This document shows, piece after piece, positions 41,301 through 50,815 of a DNA stretch of 64,000 bases. The notes under the pieces were generated by a model, which was given only the letters and a program-made list of their open reading frames with translations, did no database searches and was not told where the DNA came from. Both the position numbers and the translations under genes were made by a program. This stretch comes from Thalassobacillus pellis (GTDB taxonomy: Bacteria > Bacillota > Bacilli > Bacillales > Halobacillaceae): NCBI RefSeq assembly GCF_016908295.1, contig NZ_JAFBDO010000004.1, forward strand, positions 1 through 64,000. Direction: 5' to 3'. How positions within the stretch are numbered: the stretch's first letter is position 1; each line of letters opens with the position of its first letter.

Positions 41301-42586
41301 TGAGCGGAACAGTCAGAGATGCTTCCAACGGCCAGCCTATTTCCACAGTTTTAGTGCAAGTATTCCGAATTGGAACAGATATACCAGTAGCTTCCGTACT
41401 GTCAGATGAAAATGGTGCCTATGATATAACGGGACTTGAGCCGCGGGAATATCGCGTCGTATATTCAAAAGAGAACTATTCCCGTGAAGTTTTTCGTATT
41501 CTTTTGGAAAATGGCGAAGATAGAACCCTGGATGTCCTTCTGGAAAGAAATGCAGCTTCCATCCGCGGCCAAGTAGTAGATTCCCAGTCCGGAACCCCGA
41601 TTACCCGGGCAAATGTTACCCTGGTGATCAGGGGGAGTGGAATCATCGTCGCAGCAGTCGAAACAGATCCAAATGGGAATTACCTTCTCCAAAGCCTTCC
41701 ACCCGGAAACTATGACTTGATTTTTTCCAGAGAAGGTTACGTGACAGAAACCAGGCAGGTGACACTTAGTAAGAATGAAGATCTTCTGATTAACGTAGCA
41801 CTAGAACCCAACCCGGCAACGATTACTGGGAATGTCAGTAGTGCTGAAACAATGGCCCCAATCGAAAACGCACTTATCCAAATATTCTCTGCGAATGGCA
41901 CCTTCCTCGGTGAAACGCTGACTAATTCAGAAGGGAATTACCAGATAACCGGTCTCCCTTCAGGTACTTTCATTTTAATCGTTCGTGCATCAGGACACCA
42001 GGCATCGTTTCGGACGATAACTCTTTCAAGTGGAGAAATAGCAGAAGAGAACTTTTTATTACAAGGAAACCCAGCCAGTATCAGTGGATTTGTCACCGAT
42101 GTGTGTAATGAAGCACCAATCGTTCAGGCACTTGTACAAATATTCCCGGAAGGGCTGGATGTTCCCATTCGTTCCACATTAACCGATGTCGATGGGTTTT
42201 ACACCCTCACAGGACTTCCTCCAGGTGTATTCCAGGTAAGGTTCTCTGCAGAGGGGTACCCATCAGAAGAACATCGAGTGGAATTAGAAGAAAATGAGGA
42301 ATTAATATTAAACGTCATGCTAGGGGAACTTACTCTCATCTGTCCAGACGATATCATTGTTCCTAATGACCTTGGAATGAACGGGGCCGTGGTCGAGTTT
42401 CCACCGCCGACAATAACCGGATGTAGAGAAGCAGAAACATCATGCAGCCCAGCGTCAGGGTCGTTCTTTCCGGTCGGCTCTACTACGGTAACATGCAGTG
42501 CCACGGATGCTGCTGGAAGTGTAGTCACCTGTTCTTTCATCATCCGAGTTGTGATGGACCCTTGCCGTTACCTGAATGGAAGCTGA
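35342..42586 (+). CDS. Giant repeat protein: 23 carboxypeptidase-regulatory-like domains, DUF11 and HYR domains
   Basis: A 2414-aa protein starting at ATG 35342 behind AAGGAGG. Residues about 1-215 are a beta-rich domain (from PIFDLVGDESPV to STLLRSVIF). About 216-350 resembles a DUF11 domain (ELTVSKTLTSG; WTGRIIVTNTG). About 354-2329 is 23 tandem Ig-like repeats of about 86 aa of the carboxypeptidase-regulatory type, each like SITGxVxD, PIxGATV, TDxxGxYxxxxLxPGxYTV, then LxPNPG. The end (about 2330-2414) is an HYR domain (ICPDDIIVPND; SFFPVGSTTVTCSATD). I see no signal peptide, TM helix, LPxTG or S-layer motif. The only cysteines noted are seven near the C-terminus. A spore-surface fibre made in the mother cell would fit; this is inference. 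It is likely cotranscribed with the cysteine-rich gene that follows. Confidence 0.92.
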   Translation: MPFPDNTQYTPIQVNGSPIFDLVGDESPVSTDIVGNSTFPAAFFAYDGSNVYFRIRLNGDPRNAQLTAFRNFSWGILINTQGEPGTYDWLFNVDGLNNRLSLVRNVNKQVNSWNDPAEGTGGGNPNFAQPITNFDYARVTPANSNFGGSPDFFLDWFLPASTVFSFLGINESTLLRSVIFSSANTNNYNKDSLRTEEGFQFADALSDPVSPADVDVRAELTVSKTLTSGPSTVLLGQEAFWTGRIIVTNTGLSPANTIFLEDVLGPDIINAITVTSVTQGLTVYNSRTQSLTWNVGNLTAGQNAVLIFSLNGAYTNDGSRALDSVQASGFDNFTGSAIQSNTAAIPITVQSTAAVVGTIFDQATGLVLSGATVRLLQGATEIAITSTNGNGIYTFTGISPGNYTVEVSRPDYQMESVNVTAIGGSSTTANLSLSPLPSTITGNVSNGGPIQNAEVRLTNLEGILIASDTTDTAGDYSFTGLVPEQYQISVMAPGFQSQVTATVVAPNQTYTVNFVLLGNPGSITGQIQDSATNTPIPNATVELLTQTGVFIASVTSDATGNYTFGNLSAGNYLVRATAVNYASSTVSTIVTAGNTTVTDILLQANPGTVTGTVRDGETNAPLPGAVIQVLNSQNVVVAATTADAGGVYTVDQLKPGFYTLVFSANGYSNITIGAEISPNGITVVDAELSRLAGALAGTVQNGSGGAISGGLVSVFQNNILITTAVTDGDGNYFITGLAPGNYTVVISAEGFSTNTSAAAIENGQITELNVVLEENPGTLSGSVFDSSSNPVAGASITVQLSSGSGIVIATTVTASDGSYTMEGLAPGNYSVVASADNLQSAVQGVTIVSNLVSNLDFNLEPNPGSLAGQIVNVQTGTPITSANVEVRIIDTSGAIIASVVTDQNGQYVVNQLAPGVYTVIVSAENFQTGIATFQVNSNQTTAGNMALSPSPGQIAGNVVTLGGAPIQGATVSVANSNGSLITTVLTDENGLFFVDGLAPDQYTLTVFAANFQNSQAGAFVTAGQTTPVEVTLLPNPGSITGVVDPVVPNTIIQLRNANNVLIDSVTANADGTFRFNNLAPELYIVSASAPNFSTVQTGTLVEASQTSQVALTMTANPASVSGRVTDNDGNPVPEATVQVLDLNGVLIATGFANAEGNYTIGNLPVGTFTVVANAPSFGQVITGIDLEPGEELANINFVLVPNPGSINGQITNLTTGNPIEGATVTILDGISQLPVSVTTTTLFGNYTVSGLSPGPYIVTASRTGFGTGQLGAFVLSDTTVTADIALTPNPGTITGTVVDTNGDPITDTRIQVGIYDENNILVVSLLANSDGTYTVPGLAPGGYFVVASAPNFSSSIASAFVESGQTINVTNILVPDPVTLSVTVTNASTGLPVEGAAVTVRDENSLLIISGITDQNGTVTLTSLPSGILNVTADAAGFGTETQTFIAGPGEEINALFTLDPNPGNIQGFITNIQTGDAVPNAAILLYDINNVLVQTAVSNQFGEYFFTGVTPGVYTVVANAADFGPATAGAIVEAEVTTTLSFALSPNPGLIQGFVRDAQDNSPIPGANVIVRELSGSGPIIYTTLTDQDGFFQTTSLSPNVYVLVAVNAEGYGANSVSAEVISNNVTNTEILLSRNPGTLQGTVRDASTASPLPGTLIRVIDNQGTIVAGVQTDISGFYLIDSLKEGIYTVTAINPDYQAGIQTIEIAANDTTTLDFSLEENPATLSGTVTDFLTGAPLTGVIIEVRLGGTDILVRRTLTDENGNYLLEGLPSGTFDVVAQLTDYSIFVSTVVLSPTETEILDIVLTPSPATIQGTVVDAVTGNPISGALVTVVIPNTDIIVATIITGSDGTYTIGNLPNGNFDVVFSAQDFGNVVIPVILSPNETETINVSLTPDTATLLGVVSDRETEEPIEDALVRVFDLSGTFITSSLTDSTGQYIFTNLAPGTYTLIASAEGYGNEVGAVTLTVDEVEFLDFALLQQSASLSGTVRDASNGQPISTVLVQVFRIGTDIPVASVLSDENGAYDITGLEPREYRVVYSKENYSREVFRILLENGEDRTLDVLLERNAASIRGQVVDSQSGTPITRANVTLVIRGSGIIVAAVETDPNGNYLLQSLPPGNYDLIFSREGYVTETRQVTLSKNEDLLINVALEPNPATITGNVSSAETMAPIENALIQIFSANGTFLGETLTNSEGNYQITGLPSGTFILIVRASGHQASFRTITLSSGEIAEENFLLQGNPASISGFVTDVCNEAPIVQALVQIFPEGLDVPIRSTLTDVDGFYTLTGLPPGVFQVRFSAEGYPSEEHRVELEENEELILNVMLGELTLICPDDIIVPNDLGMNGAVVEFPPPTITGCREAETSCSPASGSFFPVGSTTVTCSATDAAGSVVTCSFIIRVVMDPCRYLNGS
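36395..42327 (+). repeat. Coding tandem repeats, 23 units of about 258 bp
   Basis: This segment of the giant gene encodes 23 successive domains of 81-89 residues. Units share a spacing of the SITG, GATV, GNYT and PGNYTVV positions and end NPG (units 2-15) or mostly NPA and similar (units 16-22). Amino-acid divergence between units is large, so the array is old and not recently amplified. Two subtypes can be seen: early units with LAPGNYTVV and later units (from about 40500) with LPSGTFDVV or LPPGNYDLI. Confidence 0.85.
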
Positions 42587-42627
42587 ATCTCATCAATGTA
42601 AAAATTAGCCGAAAGGAGGATCGGTAA

Positions 42628-43329
42628 GTGACTTGTATGGAAAACCAACAGTTGGAGACTTTTTGTATCAAAACACCCAAAGTATATGACTGGATAACGC
42701 GCCAAATCACGATACCTGTTACAACGTTTTATGGACTCGACGGCCTGGAACGCCTGGACTTCCGTTGTGATGAACTCAACGAACAAATGCAGAGCGGCGA
42801 GTTATCAGCAACATGCACCCTTTCTGATCAAAACGGAAATCCAGTCGAATCCATATCTGATTCTATCTCCTGTACAGAAGTATCAGAAGCAGGAGGACGA
42901 CAAAATGTTGATATCCTTCTGCCGAACGGAGATTCGGTCATTTTTCAAAAAGTAATGGTAAGGACGAGTGGCCATTTTATAGTAGAAATTGAAAAGGACA
43001 GCACCGTAATCTGTACGTCATCTCCCCAGCCATTTTCCATTTGCGAGGAATATCTTCTATGTGCCCCGGCCGGAACTACACTGAATTGCCAGGTAACAGA
43101 TATCGAATGTACCGCCTGTTTCGTTTGCAGACCAGATAGTGAAGGAAATCCCGCCTTCCAGCAAATCGATGTGGAGCTTTTCCTCTGCGAACACGTACAA
43201 ACAGAGGTAGTAGTCTTGTTGGAGGTGCAAGCACAATTATGCCAGCCCAGACCAGAAATCAAAAGCAGCTGCTTTCCTCCTACGCTCCCATCCAACTGCT
43301 TCAGTGATTTTTTATCCACTAAACCTTAA
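42628..43329 (+). CDS. Cysteine-rich protein, probable spore-surface partner of the giant protein
   Basis: A 233-aa protein starting at GTG 42628, eight bases behind AAAGGAGG and 41 bases after the giant gene. I count 16 cysteines spread over the chain, including CxxC-type pairs (ECTACFVC). The N-terminal ETFCIKTPKVYDWITRQI resembles the Cys-x-K-x-x-KVYDW start that I associate with spore coat or exosporium proteins of Bacillales; this is from memory and not certain. No signal peptide is present, which also fits assembly from the mother cell. It could cross-link the cysteine-bearing end of the giant protein by disulfides (inference). Confidence 0.75.
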   Translation: MTCMENQQLETFCIKTPKVYDWITRQITIPVTTFYGLDGLERLDFRCDELNEQMQSGELSATCTLSDQNGNPVESISDSISCTEVSEAGGRQNVDILLPNGDSVIFQKVMVRTSGHFIVEIEKDSTVICTSSPQPFSICEEYLLCAPAGTTLNCQVTDIECTACFVCRPDSEGNPAFQQIDVELFLCEHVQTEVVVLLEVQAQLCQPRPEIKSSCFPPTLPSNCFSDFLSTKP

Positions 43330-43347
43330 TGAAGCAGTGACCCTCGT

Positions 43348-43490
43348 GTGCATCACGAAATGCTGAGCGAGCATATTCAGCATATGGGCGAGCGTATTTT
43401 GTACACTGGTGAGCGTATCGATGCGTTGAACGAGCATATTTTCCCGCTGGCGAGCATATTCCGAACGCGGGCGAGCATAAACGGCGCACA
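43348..43490. repeat. 21-bp tandem repeat array A (seven units)
   Basis: The core GAGCRT (first unit GTGCAT) recurs at 43348, 43369, 43390, 43411, 43432, 43452 and 43473, a spacing of 21 bp with one 20-bp step. The 15 bases between cores vary freely apart from frequent GC-rich ends. On the minus strand the array reads as seven-residue repeats (YARPxxE-like) in a short frame, but that frame has no ribosome site and is probably meaningless. It lies between the convergent ends of the cysteine-rich gene and the SRPBCC gene. Confidence 0.8.
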
Positions 43491-43499
43491 TAATCCAAA

Positions 43500-43556
43500 A
43501 AGAAAGTCTCTCCTTCACCCAGCTGATGACAGGCAGGGGAAGGGAGACTTTTCAAA
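43500..43556. terminator. Bidirectional terminator after array A
   Basis: AAAGTCTCTCCTT and AAGGGAGACTTTT pair across about 24 bases, with A/T-rich flanks on both sides. It lies between convergent genes. Confidence 0.8.
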
Positions 43557-43589
43557 TTTCAACACTTTCCATTCATGTTTATATTACTG

Positions 43590-44066
43590 TTACTCATTAA
43601 AAAATTTTTCTTCATAAGTCTTCCTCAACGTTTGGGCGTTATCTTTCCAGACCACAGCTTCCCCTTTCATCAACTGCTCGAGAACATCAAGGCATCTGTG
43701 CCAGCCTGCAGCCACATATTGTGCCATTTCCTTATCATCAAAAGTATGGGTGAAAACCAATCGGGAGCCTTCCCGTTCCTCTTCTATCGTGATATCAAGC
43801 AGATCATCAATTTCCAGGAAAGAAAAACGATAAGGCCGATCCAATTGGGTGATTACCGCTTCATAGGTTGTTCCTTCCTCATCCTCAAAGTCAATTTTTC
43901 CCCCAACCTTCATCTCCATTTCACCTGTGGCATAAGGATACCACTGCTTAAAAACTGCAGGCTCAATAAGTTTGTCAAATGCCTCCAATTGATTAATAGG
44001 CACCACTCTTTCAAACTTTAATGCGTAACGACCATCCAACTCTAGCAACTCGCCATAACTACTCAT
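43590..44066 (-). CDS. SRPBCC/AHSA1-family protein
   Basis: A 158-aa START-like helix-grip protein of the AHSA1 group. LKFERVVPINQLEAFDKLIEPAVFKQWYPYA is the typical N-terminal part, split here as AFDKLIEPAVFKQWYP; GSRLVFTHTF and AAGWHRCLDVLEQLMKG follow. Such proteins bind hydrophobic ligands or act as small chaperone-like factors; the ligand is unknown. AAAGGAG precedes ATG 44066, and the extra 21 codons of the longer frame are rejected. Confidence 0.85.
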   Translation of the reverse strand: MSSYGELLELDGRYALKFERVVPINQLEAFDKLIEPAVFKQWYPYATGEMEMKVGGKIDFEDEEGTTYEAVITQLDRPYRFSFLEIDDLLDITIEEEREGSRLVFTHTFDDKEMAQYVAAGWHRCLDVLEQLMKGEAVVWKDNAQTLRKTYEEKFFNE

Positions 44067-44233
44067 TTTACATTCTCCTTTATTGAATATTATTTCATAG
44101 AAACATGGTGTCGTTTTCAGTAAATGCATTTAACTTACACATTCTATTAAAATCTCCTTAAAGAGCCTAATGTATGATAATATGTACGTTATATCGCCTG
44201 GTAAGATACTGAAAAAGGGGAAGAGGCACTTTC

Positions 44234-44467
44234 ATGTTACGGAATATTTCAATTCTATTATCTGTCACTTTTCTTGTTATAGTCATATGGAAGTTATTCG
44301 AAGATCAATCAGTTTTTTTCGATATTGCTACTAACACAGTTTTTGGGTTGCTGCTACTGGTAGGAGGGTTAGATGATATCAAAAATCCTGTCCAGAAAAA
44401 TATCCGGGGATATGCATTCGTGGCGCTTGGTGCACTTCTGTTAATTCTCACCCCATTGGGTTACTGA
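44234..44467 (+). CDS. Small membrane protein, possibly DUF3953
   Basis: A 77-aa protein with three hydrophobic segments (LRNISILLSVTFLVIVIW; TVFGLLLLVGGLDDI; YAFVALGALLLILTPLG). The central LLLVGGLDDI resembles the MxGLEEL region of YczI-like DUF3953 proteins, which is a tentative call. GGGGAAGAGG lies before ATG 44234. It is divergent from the SRPBCC gene. Confidence 0.6.
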   Translation: MLRNISILLSVTFLVIVIWKLFEDQSVFFDIATNTVFGLLLLVGGLDDIKNPVQKNIRGYAFVALGALLLILTPLGY

Positions 44468-44502
44468 GCAACTCCTTGATGTGACATATCGACATACTAA
44501 GA

Positions 44503-44673
44503 TCATTTTCTTTTGGAATTCATTATGCTTCCCATGCCGGCGCCTATGGCAATCCCAGAAGCAATTCCCATAGCCAGATTATCCAGTAATAACCCTATGA
44601 CCACGCCAAAAGCGATACCAAGCCCCATATAGGAACCATGTCGTTTCTTACCCTCTTTTGGATTCTTTGTCAC
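44503..44673 (-). CDS. Glycine-rich small membrane protein, 56 aa
   Basis: GTG 44673 is preceded by AAGGGGGATG on the minus strand. The product has a basic N-terminus (TKNPKEGKKRHGSY) and two glycine-zipper-like hydrophobic stretches (MGLGIAFGVVIGLLL and MGIASGIAIGAGMGSIM). This pattern occurs in small membrane proteins of Bacillaceae of unknown role. Its good ribosome site, complete frame and clean codon use make it credible. Confidence 0.7.
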   Translation of the reverse strand: MTKNPKEGKKRHGSYMGLGIAFGVVIGLLLDNLAMGIASGIAIGAGMGSIMNSKRK

Positions 44674-44814
44674 AAAGCATCCCCCTTTTCCAGCTAACGG
44701 TTGCCGCTTCCTTACAGCGCGTCTTACAGAATGGCAGATTTATAAAGGCTCTTCAGGTAATCCTAGCCTGCTAAACTATTTCCCATAATTATATCATTAA
44801 TCCTCAAAGCATAA

Positions 44815-44853
44815 AAAAGCATCTCCAATCCGTGTGAGGAATGGGAGATGCGG
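44815..44853 (-). terminator. Terminator of the first DUF2254 gene
   Basis: On the minus strand GCATCTCC, 17-base loop, GGAGATGC, then TTTTTTATG. Confidence 0.85.
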
Positions 44854-44973
44854 ATTCGATTCAGTATTACAATTAACAAAACCGGAGAGTATCATAGTGC
44901 TTGCATCATGTTGTGAGAACAAAATGTCCTCTCTTCTCTACGCTGATAAACACTATCCTCTCCCGGTTCCCTG

Positions 44974-46422
44974 TCAATAACATTTTAATGGAATCTTTCT
45001 TTCTATCTCCTTACGGTCATCCTCATCCGTGATATTCCGCATCATTTTTCGCACCAGCTTATTATATTCCATTTCATGCCCTGTTGTTATTGCCATATCT
45101 AATAGGGTGCTATACAGTTTTTCCCGGTCCAGGCTATGGATATAATTTATTTCTAACGAACGCGTCGTATATACGGCGAATTCCCAAACAGGGGTACAGT
45201 CATGCTTCTTTCTAACTTTAGCGATGGCATGTAACACTTTTAATATTTCCACTGTAAGGATCACGTTAGTGCGGGCATAATGACGGATAGAAGATAAACC
45301 GATATACAGATAATCTTTAAATTCGAGATTGTCTAAAATGATACGTAAATTTCCCTTCTCATCTGCTAAATAAGGTGTAAAAAAAGATAATTGGGAAATT
45401 TTTATTAATAAATCACCTATTTGATAGATAGTTCTAGTGGCTGTTTTCGGATCATTACTTCCGATGGCACGAATGGCGACTTCTACCAATTTGTTTAAAC
45501 TGAACTCAATGTCCTGAACCTCGTTTTGATTTTTCCCAATACGAATCATAGAGGAATATTTCGATTCATCGATGGAATGGCCCCCGTTTGGCCAGTACGT
45601 CAGAAAGGGAGTGGATACAAACGCATAGTTCCCTACCTTATAATGTAACTCTATGATAAGATCGTCCTTTTCCGCTTCTTTAATTAAATTTATGAAATCA
45701 ATGGTTTGAATATAGCCTGATTCTTCTACATATATGGAGCAGCCCTGCTCTCTACTCTCCGGAATCTGGTCTTTTATGGACGAGCTATCTATTACACGAT
45801 ACGCATCCATTTCCTTTACCAATAAATTTTTAGCGACTATGGCAGACTCTTCTTTCATATCTTCCGTCATATTTGTAACCTGCAGCCAGTCAACGATATG
45901 GTTGATGAAGATAATAAAAGTCGCCATGGTCAGCATGGTGAACAAGATTGCCAGAACCGGCATAAAGAAAAAAGTGCTCTCCTTATCGATGAAAAAGAGA
46001 CAAAGCAACACATAAGTGAAGCTTCCAATAAAAATGCCAAGCGTCCTCTGGGTCACTTTATTCCTCATGAAGTTTTGCAGGATCCGTGGGGAAAACTGCA
46101 CAGAAAATGTTGTTAGGGCAGCTAGTACACCATAAAAAGTAAAAGTTGTCAGAGATAATATTCCTCCACTCAACGTGCTTAAAATGGTTCTGGTCAGTTG
46201 ATATTCAATGGAAAGAGCAGGTGGAATAAACTTTCCAGAATTAATCGTTGTATCTAAAATAACGGCTGCCACTAACAGTAAAACCGACAGTAACCCGTAT
46301 ATTATAGGGGTCACCCATAGATTCCCATACAGTTCCATCCATTTTTCTCTTGGAGGTTTTTTTTTGAACTTCTCCAACTTTGTAGGAGCTTTTTTAAAGA
46401 GCACGCTTTCACCTACTTTCAT
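44974..46422 (-). CDS. DUF2254 membrane protein
   Basis: A 482-aa membrane protein. About 35-185 holds four hydrophobic segments with FTFYGVLAALTTFSVQFSPRIL between TM2 and TM3, the signature region of DUF2254. The C-terminal 290 residues are cytoplasmic, ending with helical repeats. Function unknown; the membrane half is porin- or channel-like in appearance only. It is a paralogue of the gene at 58615-60012, and both have the same domain order. Strong terminator downstream. Confidence 0.88.
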   Translation of the reverse strand: MKVGESVLFKKAPTKLEKFKKKPPREKWMELYGNLWVTPIIYGLLSVLLLVAAVILDTTINSGKFIPPALSIEYQLTRTILSTLSGGILSLTTFTFYGVLAALTTFSVQFSPRILQNFMRNKVTQRTLGIFIGSFTYVLLCLFFIDKESTFFFMPVLAILFTMLTMATFIIFINHIVDWLQVTNMTEDMKEESAIVAKNLLVKEMDAYRVIDSSSIKDQIPESREQGCSIYVEESGYIQTIDFINLIKEAEKDDLIIELHYKVGNYAFVSTPFLTYWPNGGHSIDESKYSSMIRIGKNQNEVQDIEFSLNKLVEVAIRAIGSNDPKTATRTIYQIGDLLIKISQLSFFTPYLADEKGNLRIILDNLEFKDYLYIGLSSIRHYARTNVILTVEILKVLHAIAKVRKKHDCTPVWEFAVYTTRSLEINYIHSLDREKLYSTLLDMAITTGHEMEYNKLVRKMMRNITDEDDRKEIERKIPLKCY

Positions 46423-46801
46423 CTGGGGTCATCGAAATAAATATGACGCCCTATTCTTTCATTAGAACAGACCGCCTTGTTGGTTCCCTACTGATTATTG
46501 TTAGAGTCTTTTCGCTTTTTTGGCCAATGTCTTCATAAACTCTTCCTTATTGCTTTTCGCTTGTTGTCTAGCAGCCCTTTTTCTGCCTCCACGAGCATAT
46601 TACGTTTTTATCATTATTTGCCACGATTCAATCCTTCACATACACCATTTACCACGACAAAAAAGTGAACAAACATGAGGAAAAATAATTATTCTATATT
46701 TATACAACCTATCATTTTCTTCACAAAATAAATAAAGCATCTCCAGCTAGAATAAGCTGGAGATGCTTAAATCTTCCATCCACTATAAAAGATTCCGCAA
46801 A
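46423..46801. other. Gene-poor stretch between DUF2254 and Mn catalase genes
   Basis: Holds the promoter side of the DUF2254 gene and the catalase terminator. On the minus strand at about 46501-46590 a short frame encodes a very basic peptide (KRAARQQAKSNKEEFMKTLA and a KKAKRL end). GGAGG precedes it, but there is no usable start codon, so it is either a broken small gene or chance. Nothing else is seen. Confidence 0.4.
46735..46768 (-). terminator. Terminator of the Mn catalase gene
   Basis: GCATCTCCAGCT and AGCTGGAGATGC form a perfect 12-bp stem with a six-base loop and A/T flanks. Confidence 0.88.
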
Positions 46802-47641
46802 TCACTCTCTTTTTTTCGATGATGGGGGAGTGTCATAAACATCCGGAGGCGCCGGCATCAGCTTGGCCGGACCGCCATACGGACCCGGTTGAGGAACATA
46901 ACGGAATTGACCCCTTCCATCCGGTGCGACACCTTGCGCCCATGGACCATGTGCGTCTGCTTCCCCTCTGGAAGTGTTATAAAAATCGTAGGATACTGCT
47001 TGTTTTTCGCATTCACGCGGAAAAGTAGTCGGAACTACCACATCTCCAGCCTGTTGTTCCAGTTCATGTATAGCTTCTATCCATTGGTTTTGATGCGCCG
47101 TATCCCTGGCAATTAAGAAACTCAGTGTATCTTTCACTAAAGGGTCATCTGAAATCTCATACAAACGTGCTACCTGCAAACGTCCTTGAGACTCTGCAGT
47201 TAAATTTGCACGGAAATCCGCTAACAGATTCCCGCTTGAAATGATGTAATCTGCCGTCCATCTGTTTCCTACGCTGTCAGATGGCATAGCACCAAGACCG
47301 GAAACAATTGCATGCTGTGGATTCATTCCACCCATAATCGCTGCTATTGCGGGATCAGAATGATAAGCCTTTTCCTGATGCTCCAACGAAGTATTATCCA
47401 ATAAACGAGCAATTAGCGTAGACAGGATTTCTATATGGGCAATCTCTTCTGTGCCGATATCCATAAGTAAATCCCGGTACTTCTTATTTCCCCGCACATT
47501 CATGCCTTGAAAAAGATATTGCATCATAACAGATATCTCGCCCCATTGCCCGCCCAACACCTCTTGCAGCTGCTTTGCAAATACAGGATCCGGCCGAGAT
47601 ACTTTTGCTTCGTACTGCAGCTCTTTGATATGGTAAAACAT
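46802..47641 (-). CDS. Manganese catalase
   Basis: A 279-aa non-haem, di-manganese catalase that disproportionates hydrogen peroxide. The four-helix-bundle ligands are visible: Glu in GGQWGEISVMMQYLFQ, Glu and His in GTEEIAHIEILSTL, Glu in ANLTAESQGRLQVARLYE, and His in LIARDTAHQNQWIEAI. The proline-rich C-terminal tail is usual for the Bacillus YdbD/CotJC-like type. GAGGAGGAG precedes ATG 47641. It is monocistronic. In related species these catalases act in stationary phase or spores. Confidence 0.93.
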   Translation of the reverse strand: MFYHIKELQYEAKVSRPDPVFAKQLQEVLGGQWGEISVMMQYLFQGMNVRGNKKYRDLLMDIGTEEIAHIEILSTLIARLLDNTSLEHQEKAYHSDPAIAAIMGGMNPQHAIVSGLGAMPSDSVGNRWTADYIISSGNLLADFRANLTAESQGRLQVARLYEISDDPLVKDTLSFLIARDTAHQNQWIEAIHELEQQAGDVVVPTTFPRECEKQAVSYDFYNTSRGEADAHGPWAQGVAPDGRGQFRYVPQPGPYGGPAKLMPAPPDVYDTPPSSKKRE

Positions 47642-47863
47642 CGAACTCCTCCTCTAAGCATCATATAAGGTCACCATATGCGGGAATCGCTTATGGGTGC
47701 ATGCCTATAAGGTTAGAAGCGGGGTTTCCTGTAGAAGAATTTTTTTGATAAACTTTCCTATTAAATAAAACCCGGAAATTATGATTGCCGCATTACTGAT
47801 TAAGCCTTTCAGTATCAAAAAGCGGAAAACCATTTAATTGATAAATTCTTTACCAAAATTCAT

Positions 47864-50542
<2,679 letters not shown>

Positions 50543-50544
50543 CT

Positions 50545-50573
50545 ATTTTAGCAACAGCCCAAGCGAATAAACA
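50545..50573 (-). promoter_or_regulatory. Putative promoter of rph
   Basis: On the minus strand TGTTTA, 17 bases, TGC-TAAAAT: a near-consensus -10 with the extended TG and a poor -35. It lies about 70 bases before the rph start codon. No copy of the actinobacterial rifamycin-associated element was recognised. Confidence 0.45.
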
Positions 50574-50576
50574 GTC

Positions 50577-50605
50577 TATATTCGCCTTTTCCTATGTGCT
50601 ATAAT
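50577..50605 (+). promoter_or_regulatory. Putative promoter of a small RNA
   Basis: An extended -10, TGC-TATAAT (50597-50605), with a weak -35 (TATATT, 50577-50582) at 17 bp. It points away from rph toward a structured region that ends in a strong terminator and holds no gene. Confidence 0.5.
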
Positions 50606-50611
50606 TAACCT

Positions 50612-50800
50612 AGGAAGAGTAATAATCCGTATCGGGATGCGGCTATTCAGCCTCCGGATGAATGCAATTTTGACACAAAAAACCGCTTTTTCAATGACGG
50701 CCTGCACGAGTTCGTGTAACGGGAGAGCTTAACAAGAGTGGTACTCTTAACTTCTATAAGAAACAAGAAACCCCAGGCCAAGCCTGGGGTTTCTTGTTTT
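50612..50800 (+). ncRNA. Candidate structured non-coding RNA, about 186 nt
   Basis: Between an extended -10 box and a strong terminator (50764-50797) lies a segment with at least four local stems: CCGTAT/ATGCGG (loop CGGG), ATTCA/TGAAT, CACGA/TCGTG and AAGAGT/ACTCTT (loop GGT). No open frame with a ribosome site is seen on this strand. No plus-strand gene follows, so a riboswitch is unlikely and a free small RNA is the better reading. I could not match it to a known family; a T-box was considered and rejected. Confidence 0.4.
50761..50800 (+). terminator. Strong intrinsic terminator
   Basis: CAAGAAACCCCAGGC and GCCTGGGGTTTCTTG pair with a two-base gap, followed by TTTT. The stem is nearly uninterrupted and would work in both directions. 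Confidence 0.9.
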
Positions 50801-50815
50801 CACGGCAGTAGGGAA

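Noticed and set aside
43312-43555. Minus-strand frames across the 21-bp array A (YARPxxE-like repeats)
   Set aside because: They only reflect the 21-bp period (seven codons). No ribosome site is present, and two overlapping frames are equally open.
46501-46592. Basic peptide frame (KRAARQQAKSNKEEFMKTLA) on the minus strand
   Set aside because: Protein-like and preceded by GGAGG, but no start codon of any accepted or near-cognate type at the right distance. Kept only as a note in the gap entry.
50725-50760. T-box-like sequence (GAGTGGTACTC) in the candidate small RNA
   Set aside because: A T-box needs an antiterminator with the UGGN bulge, a competing terminator sharing its sequence and a downstream aminoacyl-tRNA or amino-acid gene. 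Here AAGAGT/ACTCTT is a simple hairpin, the terminator does not overlap it and no gene follows.
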